Positions 1-5,061 of a stretch of DNA of 5,061 nt are shown here, piece after piece. Source of the stretch: Phycisphaerae bacterium (lineage in GTDB: Bacteria; Planctomycetota; Phycisphaerae; UBA1845; PWPN01); the NCBI GenBank assembly GCA_026647385.1, contig JAPKGY010000317.1, forward strand, positions 1 through 5,061, given 5' to 3'. The position numbers and the translations under genes are program-made. The notes beneath the pieces were generated by a model that saw only the letters and a list, made by a program, of their open reading frames with translations, did no database searches and was not told the DNA's origin. The stretch's first letter is position 1. The number at the start of each line of letters is the position of its first letter.

Positions 1-2
1 AC

Positions 3-89
3 CGCGACCTCGAGATCTTCCTCGACCTGGCCCGATCGTACCAGCGGCGCAAGAAAAACCAGCGCGTCTATCCGCCCTACTTCGACTAA
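3..89 (+). CDS. C-terminal end of an unidentified protein (partial)
   Basis: An open frame enters from the left edge and stops at TAA 87-89, giving 28 residues that begin RDLEIFLDLARSYQRR and end VYPPYFD. The piece is hydrophilic, with a basic run (QRRKKNQR) and an aromatic, proline-containing tail. It holds no motif that identifies a family, so I give no function. Codon use (GAC, CTC, GCC, CGC) fits the GC-rich coding style of the neighbours, and the frame ends just where the repeat-rich gap begins, which supports a real gene end. No U-tract terminator follows it. Confidence 0.6.
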   Translation, partial: RDLEIFLDLARSYQRRKKNQRVYPPYFD

Positions 90-111
90 CCCGGCTTCCG
101 CGCGAATGACG

Positions 112-282
112 CCACAGAGCCGCGGGCTTCCCTTGACACACGACGCGGGCGTATGCCCGCACGAAGCCGCTTCCCCTCGACACGACACGAACGCATCCGC
201 GTTCCTTCTGTGGCGAAGCCGCGGGTCGTGTCAAGGGTTCGCGGCGAGTCCTGTGTCAACGGCTTCAGGTCGCCGCGGCGAC
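112..282. repeat. Intergenic block of nested inverted and direct repeats
   Basis: This part of the gap is full of related short words. CCCTTGACAC (130-139) is perfectly inverted as GTGTCAAGGG (228-237), and TTGACACA (133-140) is also inverted as TGTGTCAA (252-259). AGCCGCGGG occurs at 118-126 and 217-225, and CGAAGCCGC at 162-170 and 214-222. GCGGGC-GTAT-GCCCGC (145-160) is a perfect 6-bp hairpin. GTCGCCGCGGCGAC (269-282) is a perfect 14-bp palindrome. The inverted outer arms enclose the smaller hairpin, as in a dispersed intergenic repeat or a folded RNA. It carries no convincing coding sequence. Whether copies exist elsewhere in the genome cannot be seen here. Confidence 0.5.
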
Positions 283-355
283 TCGCGCGGCCTCGGGCCC
301 CGCGGCTTGACGCCAGGAGCGGGCAAGAAATGCCGTAACCGCATCAAGCCGGTGC

Positions 356-453
356 GATTGCCGCGCGATGGCTGCATAAATTGCAGCCCGGCTGCGGATT
401 GTTCTCCCGGCGAACAGGGCAATCCCCGCTCGGTCGTGAGAAACCTGCGAGCG
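356..453 (+). other. Candidate structured element (branched hairpins)
   Basis: Several complementary segments are packed into about 100 bases. GATTGCC (356-362) matches GGCAATC (418-424) and could close a junction. Inside it lie GGCTGCA-TAAAT-TGCAGCC (370-388, 7-bp stem) and TGTTC-TCCCGGC-GAACA (400-416, 5-bp stem). An alternative pairing is GGATTG (396-401) with CAATCC (420-425). CGCTCG (427-432) then pairs with CGAGCG (448-453). The element lies upstream of the promoter at 468-496, so it would not be in the leader of the next gene; it could be a separate RNA or a 3' UTR. I do not recognise a known riboswitch or sRNA, the strand is a guess, and chance pairing in GC-rich DNA is possible. Confidence 0.3.
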
Positions 454-467
454 TCGGCCTTTCGGCA

Positions 468-496
468 TTGGCGAGCCGGCCACGGGTTCGTATACT
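468..496 (+). promoter_or_regulatory. Sigma70-like promoter of the AKR-like gene
   Basis: A TTGGCG hexamer (468-473) and a TATACT hexamer (491-496) are separated by exactly 17 bases. Transcription should start near 503, giving a leader of about 30 bases that contains the ribosome binding site AAGGA at 521-525. The AT-rich box stands out in the GC-rich gap. The match to the consensus is good, but the site is not experimentally supported. Confidence 0.7.
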
Positions 497-534
497 ATTG
501 GCCACCCCTCAAAGTCACGAAAGGATGGATCGGT

Positions 535-1737
535 ATGAGCCAAGCGCAGCACAGTCCGCTGAGTCGCCGGGCTTTTCTTCGAACGACGACCTGCACGGCC
601 GCCGCAGCCGGCATCGGGGCGATCGTGCAGCGCGCCCGGGGGGCGACGACGACGCAACCGGCCAGGCCGCTGCTGCCGCACGGCGTGCTCGGCCGAACAA
701 AGTTCCCGGTCACGCTGGTCAGCTTCGGCGCGATCAAGCTGCGCGACCACGATCACACGCGCGTGCTCAAGCTGGCCATCGATAAAGGGGTCAATCTCTT
801 GCACACCTCCGACTCCTACGGCGGCGGCAAGAGCATCGCGGCGGTCGCCAACCTCTTCAAGGCCGACAAGACCTACCGCGACAAGGTGTTTCTCTGCCTC
901 AAGGGGCTCACCCGTCAGAAGGAGGCGGAACTCGACAAGATGCTCGCCACGCTCGGCACGGATCACGTCGATTCCTGGCTGTGCGAGCTGCAGACGCCGG
1001 ACGCCGGTCGGCTGGAAACCGTGCAGGCCCTTCTGGACGCGATGAAAAAGAAGGGCAAGGTGCGCCACCCCGGCTTCGTCTGCCACGTGGACATGAACGG
1101 ATCGATCGAGATGGTCGTCGAGAAGGCGCCGACCTTCTTCGACGTCGCCCTGATCGCCATGACCATGGCTCCCGTCCCGGGCGACCGGGACAAGGACCGC
1201 ACCGGCCCCCAGAGCGAACGGTTCGTGAAGAACCTCAAGGCCCTGCGCGAAAAAGGGGTGGGTATCCTCTCGATGAAGAGCGGCGCCGCCAAGGCGGTGC
1301 AGAAAGGCTCGGAGGTCTATCTGCCGCACGCCAAGGCGATCCTGCAAGCCGGCGCCGATTCGATCCTCACCAGCATGGACGCGTTCGAGCAGGTCGAGAT
1401 GATCGCCCAGCTCGACATCAAGTCACCCCACCTGACCGAGAAGGATCGCCAGGCGGCCATCGACTTCAAGCAGCAGCGGGCGGGTGCATGCCTCATGTGC
1501 GGAGAGTGCACCGGCGCATGCCCGTTGGGTCTGCCGGTGGCCGACCTGATGCGCTTCCGCATGTACACCCAGGAGTACGGCCTGGCCGATCAGGCCCGGC
1601 TCGAATACACGGCCTTGGGGCCCGGCGTTCACAACGCCATCGCCAACTGCGGGCTGTGCGAGGTGTGCAGCGGCGTTTGCCCGGTCGGGCTGGCGTCCTC
1701 CGCCACCGTGCGCGAAACCGCCGCGATGCTGGCCTGA
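535..1737 (+). CDS. Tat-exported aldo/keto reductase-like protein with two 4Fe-4S motifs
   Basis: The 400-residue product starts with a twin-arginine signal (SRRAFLR, residues 10-16) and an Ala-rich hydrophobic stretch to about residue 30; cleavage is likely near 35-38. Export of a folded, cofactor-loaded protein fits the Tat route. An aldo/keto reductase TIM-barrel-like domain covers about 47-300, with landmarks GVNLLHTSDSYG (85-96), DKVFLCLKG (116-124), HVDSWLCELQTPD (144-156) and VRHPGFVCH (176-184). Two ferredoxin-like motifs follow: CLMCGECTGACP (319-330) and CGLCEVCSGVCP (372-383). By motif alignment Tyr95 and Lys123 of the AKR tetrad are kept, but the Asp and His positions are His90 and Glu151, so ordinary carbonyl reduction is uncertain. 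The frame is open upstream to ATG 106, but ATG 535 is chosen because it follows AAGGA at 9-base spacing, a promoter at 468-496, and begins the Tat signal. The substrate is unknown. Confidence 0.9.
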   Translation: MSQAQHSPLSRRAFLRTTTCTAAAAGIGAIVQRARGATTTQPARPLLPHGVLGRTKFPVTLVSFGAIKLRDHDHTRVLKLAIDKGVNLLHTSDSYGGGKSIAAVANLFKADKTYRDKVFLCLKGLTRQKEAELDKMLATLGTDHVDSWLCELQTPDAGRLETVQALLDAMKKKGKVRHPGFVCHVDMNGSIEMVVEKAPTFFDVALIAMTMAPVPGDRDKDRTGPQSERFVKNLKALREKGVGILSMKSGAAKAVQKGSEVYLPHAKAILQAGADSILTSMDAFEQVEMIAQLDIKSPHLTEKDRQAAIDFKQQRAGACLMCGECTGACPLGLPVADLMRFRMYTQEYGLADQARLEYTALGPGVHNAIANCGLCEVCSGVCPVGLASSATVRETAAMLA

Positions 1738-1778
1738 CCGAGCGCCCGCACACCATCCACACAACCGGATAGTCCCGG

Positions 1779-1805
1779 GCCCGGGCATCACCCGCCCGGG
1801 CTTTT
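1779..1805 (+). terminator. Intrinsic terminator after the AKR-like gene
   Basis: GCCCGGGC (1779-1786) pairs perfectly with GCCCGGGC (1794-1801) around a 7-base loop, ATCACCC. TTTT follows at 1802-1805. An 8-bp all-GC stem with a short T run, 42 bases after the stop codon, is a standard rho-independent terminator and separates this gene from the VOC gene. Confidence 0.82.
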
Positions 1806-1807
1806 GC

Positions 1808-1836
1808 TTGGCCTCGAAACCTCGCACGGGTATGAT
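1808..1836 (+). promoter_or_regulatory. Sigma70-like promoter of the VOC lipoprotein gene
   Basis: TTGGCC (1808-1813) and TATGAT (1831-1836) are 17 bases apart, the same geometry as the promoter at 468-496. The -35 box begins three bases after the T run of the terminator. The predicted start near 1843 gives a leader of about 27 bases with AAAGGAG at 1856-1862, a strong ribosome binding site 7 bases before ATG 1870. Confidence 0.68.
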
Positions 1837-1869
1837 GGGCGCCCGCTTGATCGCGAAAGGAGATGACGT

Positions 1870-2397
1870 ATGCGTCTGCTGTGCTGTGCGACTCTGTTGG
1901 CGATTATGACGGGATGTGCCGCAACCGGGATCTCTCCAAAACGATTCACGACTGATACGATCAGTTTCGGCATCGTGGTCAGCGATATCGACAAAGCCCT
2001 GACGTTCTACAAGGACGCGGTCGGCCTGACCGAGGTCAAGGGCTTCGACGTTCCCGCCGAGATGGCCCGAGACGCCGGCCTGAGCGACAACAAACCTTTC
2101 CACGTCCACGTACTCAAAACAGCCGACGTGCCCGAAGCCACCCAGGTCAAACTGATGCAGTTCGTCGATACCCCCGGAGCCCGGCCGGACAACCGCTTCA
2201 TCCATTCGACCTACGGTATCCGCTATCTGACGATCCGCGTGGCCGACATCGACGCCGCCATGGCCCGGGCCGCCCGAGCCGGCGTCAAGCCCATCGCCAA
2301 GGGCCCCTGTCGACTGGCTTCAGGTCAGTATCTCGCCATTGTCCGCGATCCGGACGGCAACATGGTCGAACTGATCGGCCCGAAGCGCAGCGGATAA
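1870..2397 (+). CDS. VOC-superfamily (glyoxalase/bleomycin resistance-like) lipoprotein
   Basis: The 175-residue product opens with a short signal peptide whose end, IMTGC, resembles a lipobox (Met rather than Leu at -3), so Cys16 is the probable lipidated residue. Two beta-alpha-beta-beta-beta modules follow. The first (about 31-100) starts SFGIVVSDIDKALTFYKDAV; the second (about 114-170) starts YGIRYLTIRVADIDAAMARA and ends in the hallmark DPDGNMVEL (160-168). Glu167 sits at the usual last metal-ligand position. The His positions seen in many metal-dependent VOC enzymes are Phe33 and Tyr119 by motif alignment, so the metal site looks incomplete and the protein may bind a ligand or have an altered centre. 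The start is fixed by AAAGGAG at 1856-1862. The last 73 bases overlap a convergent gene. Substrate and reaction cannot be read from the sequence. Confidence 0.88.
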   Translation: MRLLCCATLLAIMTGCAATGISPKRFTTDTISFGIVVSDIDKALTFYKDAVGLTEVKGFDVPAEMARDAGLSDNKPFHVHVLKTADVPEATQVKLMQFVDTPGARPDNRFIHSTYGIRYLTIRVADIDAAMARAARAGVKPIAKGPCRLASGQYLAIVRDPDGNMVELIGPKRSG

Positions 2398-4100
2398 GCC
2401 GCAAAGTGCGACGAGCCGAGGAAGAAGTGATAGCTCGGATCGGTCAAAGGTCGCGGGAAGGTGAAGAGCAGCTCGCGGACGCCGTCGCCGCTCGCGCGGA
2501 CGATCTCGACGACGAAATCCTCCGTCTCGAAACGCTCGCCCGGGGTGAAGCCCTCCTTGCGTCCGACCGCCTCGAGCATGGAGCGCCCCATCAAACCCGC
2601 GAAGTAGCCATCGCCTTCCGTCCGAACACGCAGGCTGCGATCGCCCACCCGCTCGATGCTGCTGGGCTGATCCACGCCCAGGAAATCCGTCGAGAACGTG
2701 AGCACGTATCCGGTCAGGGGCGCGGCTCCGCCGGCCTCCTCGATCGCGGGCATACAGTTGAAACCGAGCGGCGGCAGGTTGATGAAGAACAGCCGATCGC
2801 CCGGCTGATAAGGCCCGCCCAGCTCCGATGCCTCGACGGCCGGCAGTTCGCTCAGCGCGGTGAGGCCCCGGACACCCGAGCCCAGGACGACGTTCAAACC
2901 CGCCCCAGCCGCCAGGTACAAGCCCAGGGCGACCGCGATCATTCCGTGCCCGGCCTTGGCTGAGCCTCCTCCGATCCGCGCAACCACCTGCCACATGGCA
3001 TGGACCGCGGTCACAACCGCGAGGACCGCGCCGGCGGACGCCAGGTACAGGTGATGCGCGGAGGCAAATACTGGCAGCACGGGCAACAAGGGCAGAATGG
3101 CCAGCGCCAGCCAGAACCAGGCCGCCCGCAAAGGCCGAAGCCAGACCAGCACCACCGCCCACATCATGGCTATCACCGCGAACGCGCCGTAGAACGCCGT
3201 CGCCTGAGACCGCAAAGCGTCCATGCCGGCGAATCCGATGATCGGCATGTAGGCGAACAGGCCAAGCAGGTAGTAGAGGAACTTGTCGAAGACGAATCGC
3301 CCGAAGCCCGGCGTCGACGGCAGGTACGCATACGGCGGGCCGAGCAGCGGAAATCCGCCGAGCGCCGCATGCCGGACGGCGAAATAAGCGAGCGTCAGCA
3401 GCGCGAGCCACACGTAAGCGACCGATCGGCGTTTCAGTCGCGTCGGACGAAGCAGCCGGTCGCCCGCAACCACCAGCGGCGCGAACATGACCGCCGTCTC
3501 GCGGCAGCCGAGGGCAGCCGCATAGCACGCGAAAGCCGCAACGGCATACGTCGCGCCGCCGGGCGAGGGCGCGCTCCCGTCCCATCGTTGCCAGCCGGAC
3601 CACCGGCTCCAGCACCACAGGCCGACCAGTACGAACGCGGCGGCCATCTGCTCGTTCTGGCACGCGATCCACTGGGTGGTCAGGGCACTGGCCGGGTGAG
3701 CGACGAACAGCACGCCCGCCAGCGTCGACCAGACCGCCGGCAGGCCCGCCGCACGCGCCAGCAGCAGGACCAACAGGCCGTTGAACGCGGTCCACGCCAG
3801 CGAGAAAGCGTGCATCGGGCCCGGGCGCCAGCCCCCGGCGACGTACTCCAGCTTCATCAGGAAAAACGCAACCGGACGGAAGAACCGCTGGTCGGCCTGG
3901 TCCTGCCACCACATCCGCACCCGCCGCCGCTCGCCGCCCAGGTGCGAGGCGTCGATCATCGCGCGGACGGACCATCCGCCCGCGCGCAGTTCCGCCCGGT
4001 GGCTGTGGTCATCGAGCATGAACCCCGTATCGAGGCACCGCCCGTGCAATGCCGCGACGGCCAACACGATCAACCCGATACCAGGCAGATAAGAACGCAT
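2325..4100 (-). CDS. Multi-pass membrane protein, GT-C glycosyltransferase-like
   Basis: The 591-residue product has a first hydrophobic segment at about 4-20, followed by Asp-Asp (30-31, in GFMLDDHSH), placed like the acidic motif in the first outer loop of GT-C enzymes. FFRPVAFFLMKLEYV (73-87), HAFSLAWTAFN (97-107), CRETAVMFAPL (199-209) and HHLYLASAG (349-357) resemble landmarks of the PMT/TMTC-like branch. About nine to eleven membrane segments run to roughly residue 408, with a likely soluble, beta-rich tail at about 425-591. GT-C enzymes use a polyprenyl-phosphate sugar to glycosylate proteins or lipids outside the cytoplasmic membrane; the donor and acceptor here are unknown. ATG 4100 is chosen because it precedes the first membrane segment, although no Shine-Dalgarno sequence lies upstream and no clear promoter was found. 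Residues 569-591 are encoded antisense to the VOC gene. Long open frames on both strands here are shadows; the membrane pattern and motifs support this one. Confidence 0.82.
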   Translation of the reverse strand: MRSYLPGIGLIVLAVAALHGRCLDTGFMLDDHSHRAELRAGGWSVRAMIDASHLGGERRRVRMWWQDQADQRFFRPVAFFLMKLEYVAGGWRPGPMHAFSLAWTAFNGLLVLLLARAAGLPAVWSTLAGVLFVAHPASALTTQWIACQNEQMAAAFVLVGLWCWSRWSGWQRWDGSAPSPGGATYAVAAFACYAAALGCRETAVMFAPLVVAGDRLLRPTRLKRRSVAYVWLALLTLAYFAVRHAALGGFPLLGPPYAYLPSTPGFGRFVFDKFLYYLLGLFAYMPIIGFAGMDALRSQATAFYGAFAVIAMMWAVVLVWLRPLRAAWFWLALAILPLLPVLPVFASAHHLYLASAGAVLAVVTAVHAMWQVVARIGGGSAKAGHGMIAVALGLYLAAGAGLNVVLGSGVRGLTALSELPAVEASELGGPYQPGDRLFFINLPPLGFNCMPAIEEAGGAAPLTGYVLTFSTDFLGVDQPSSIERVGDRSLRVRTEGDGYFAGLMGRSMLEAVGRKEGFTPGERFETEDFVVEIVRASGDGVRELLFTFPRPLTDPSYHFFLGSSHFAAYPLRFGPISSTMLPSGSRTMARY

Positions 4101-4282
4101 GAGGCAGGCGATAGGTTAACCGGATCGGGGACAGAGCACTAGAAAACGCCGAAATCGCAGTCGAAGATCCGACGTGGCGGAATTCGACGTGGCGAGCGCC
4201 GAAACCCGAAGATGGACGCCGGGCGGGGGCATCGGGCGGCGTAGCGCTCCCCTCCGGGTCGCGGCTAAACCGTGGGCCGATC
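4101..4282. other. Divergent intergenic segment without a recognised gene
   Basis: This is the left part of the gap between the divergent membrane-protein gene and guaA. No gene or convincing promoter for the minus-strand gene was found; a weak TAACCT box (minus strand, 4118-4113) lacks a matching -35. CGACGTGGCG is directly repeated at 4170-4179 and 4185-4194, 15 bases apart. A G-rich run lies near 4221-4242. Nothing else stands out. Confidence 0.5.
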
Positions 4283-4390
4283 TCGGCGTTTCGGCGTTTC
4301 GACGTTTCGACGTTTCGACTTACTTATTGACGTCTTGACGTTTTGACGTCTTGACGTCTTGACGTTTTGACGTTTTGACGTTTCGCCTTT
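4283..4390. repeat. Tandem octamer array upstream of guaA
   Basis: About thirteen 8-base units stand head to tail. Block 1 is TCGGCGTT twice (4283-4298), TCGACGTT twice (4299-4314) and a decayed TCGACTTA (4315-4322). Four bases (CTTA, 4323-4326) break the phase. Block 2 is seven units of TTGACGTY (4327-4382), with C at the last base in units 1, 3 and 4 and T in the others, then a degenerate TCGCCTTT (4383-4390). The array is far richer in A and T than its surroundings and contains three GACGTC palindromes. Read on the minus strand it yields a spurious repetitive KTSKRQDV peptide. The final TTGACG can act as a -35 box for guaA. Confidence 0.92.
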
Positions 4391-4401
4391 CAGCGTATAA
4401 T
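4375..4401 (+). promoter_or_regulatory. guaA promoter built on the last octamer repeat
   Basis: A perfect TATAAT lies at 4396-4401. The best -35 candidate is TTGACG at 4375-4380, inside the last repeat unit, with a 15-base spacer that is shorter than the usual 17. Transcription should start near 4408, within two or three bases of the ATG at 4410. The -10 box is convincing; the -35 assignment is less certain. Confidence 0.65.
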
Positions 4402-4409
4402 CCCGCCCC

Positions 4410-5061
4410 ATGACCCAGACCATTGCCATTCTGGATTTCGGCAGCCAGTACTCCCAGCTCATCGCCCGGCGGGTGCGGGAGAACCGGGTGTTCAGTTTGC
4501 TCGTGCCGCCGACCGTCACGCCACGACAGCTCCAGGACATGAACGCGGTCGGTTTGATCTTCTCCGGCGGGCCGGCCAGCGTGTACGAGAAGCAAGCCCC
4601 CCGCTGCGACCCGGCCATCCTGGAGATGGGCCTGCCCGTGCTCGGCATCTGCTACGGAATGCAGGTGACCTGCCGATTGCTCGGCGCCCAGGTCGACGCG
4701 GCCAAGGCCCGCGAGTACGGCCGAACGCGACTGGACATCCTCGACGGGGAAGGCCTGCTCGCCCACGCCCCCTCGCCGACCAACGTGTGGATGAGCCACG
4801 GCGACAGGGTCATGAACCTGCCGCCCGAGTTTATCCCGCTCGCCAAGACCCCGAACTGCCCCATCGCCGCCGTCCGGCATCGGAGCCGGCCGGTCTACGG
4901 CGTCCAGTTCCATCCGGAAGTAACGCACACGCCCAGCGGCGGCCAGATCCTGCGCAACTTCCTCTACGGAATCTGCAAGTGCAAGGGGGACTGGGAGGTC
5001 AGCAATTTCGTCGCCCAGACGATCGAGTCCGTCCGCCGGCGGCTCAAGCCGAACGAACGGG
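4410..5061 (+). CDS. guaA: GMP synthase (glutamine-hydrolysing), N-terminal part
   Basis: GuaA converts XMP to GMP in the cytoplasm using ATP and ammonia released from glutamine; this is the last step of guanine nucleotide synthesis. The 217 codons present hold the class I glutamine amidotransferase domain: ILDFGSQYSQLIARRVRE (7-24), the oxyanion loop segment FSGGPASVY (51-59), the nucleophile Cys81 in GICYGMQ (79-85), and the His168/Glu170 pair in GVQFHPEV (164-171). The sequence then enters the region leading to the ATP pyrophosphatase domain (from about residue 199), which lies beyond the window edge together with the dimerisation domain. The triad is intact, so the gene looks functional. 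ATG 4410 begins exactly at the family's usual N-terminus. There is no Shine-Dalgarno sequence and the -10 box ends 8 bases upstream, so translation is probably leaderless. Confidence 0.97.
   Translation, partial: MTQTIAILDFGSQYSQLIARRVRENRVFSLLVPPTVTPRQLQDMNAVGLIFSGGPASVYEKQAPRCDPAILEMGLPVLGICYGMQVTCRLLGAQVDAAKAREYGRTRLDILDGEGLLAHAPSPTNVWMSHGDRVMNLPPEFIPLAKTPNCPIAAVRHRSRPVYGVQFHPEVTHTPSGGQILRNFLYGICKCKGDWEVSNFVAQTIESVRRRLKPNER

Noticed and set aside
106..534. Upstream extension of the AKR-like gene to ATG 106, adding 143 residues
   Set aside because: The added residues are low-complexity translation of repeat-rich spacer. The Tat signal, ribosome binding site and promoter all point to ATG 535.
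265..1347. 360-residue minus-strand open frame opposite the AKR-like gene
   Set aside because: It is the reverse shadow of a well-supported gene, rich in Arg, His and Gly, with no recognisable motif and no start signals.
2320..3975. 551-residue minus-strand open frame overlapping the membrane-protein gene in another frame
   Set aside because: It is an Arg/Gly/Ala-rich shadow without membrane segments or family motifs.
4101..4140. Promoter and Shine-Dalgarno site for the minus-strand membrane-protein gene
   Set aside because: Only a weak TAACCT box is present, with no matching -35 at 16-18 bases and no purine-rich site before the ATG.
3000..4142. 380-residue plus-strand open frame opposite the membrane-protein gene
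   Set aside because: It is a charged Arg/Gln/Pro-rich composition typical of an antisense shadow in GC-rich DNA, while the minus strand shows membrane segments and GT-C-like motifs.
4283..4390. CRISPR array
   Set aside because: Units are 8 bases long and directly adjoining, with no spacers and no cas genes nearby.
4265..4928. Minus-strand open frames with repeated KTSKRQDV-like peptides, opposite guaA
   Set aside because: The repeated peptide is just translation of the octamer array, and the rest is antisense to the conserved guaA coding sequence.

Overview
The window is GC-rich and gene-dense, and looks like a bacterial chromosome. Several traits together point to a Planctomycetota-like organism: a Tat-exported oxidoreductase-like protein with iron-sulfur clusters, a lipoprotein VOC protein, a GT-C type membrane protein, good sigma70-like promoters in GC-rich DNA, and a guaA gene that appears to be read without a leader. 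This placement is inference. No rRNA, tRNA, transposase or phage gene was seen.

Layout, left to right. Positions 3-89 are the last 28 codons of an unidentified plus-strand gene. Positions 90-534 hold no convincing gene. They contain a stretch of nested inverted and direct repeats (about 112-282), then a compact group of hairpins (356-453) that could fold as a branched RNA, then a promoter (468-496). Positions 535-1737 encode a 400-residue Tat-exported aldo/keto reductase-like protein with two C-terminal CxxCxxCxxxCP motifs. An intrinsic terminator follows, with the next promoter directly after it. That promoter drives a 175-residue lipoprotein of the VOC (glyoxalase/bleomycin resistance) superfamily at 1870-2397. 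On the minus strand, 2325-4100 encodes a 591-residue multi-pass membrane protein resembling GT-C glycosyltransferases; its last 23 codons run antisense into the end of the VOC gene. Divergent from it, and after a 309-base gap, is the first 217 codons of guaA (GMP synthase), cut by the window edge.

The gap before guaA carries an array of 8-base repeats (4283-4390) that ends at the guaA promoter; the last repeat supplies a possible -35 hexamer. The TATAAT box lies only 8 bases before the guaA ATG, so the transcript should have almost no leader.

The genes do not form an obvious single pathway. The AKR-like and VOC genes have separate promoters and a terminator between them. They share only a predicted destination outside the cytoplasm. 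I found no clear defence or mobile system. The parts most worth following up are the AKR-like protein with altered catalytic residues, the octamer array at guaA, the structured segment at 356-453 and the convergent gene overlap.
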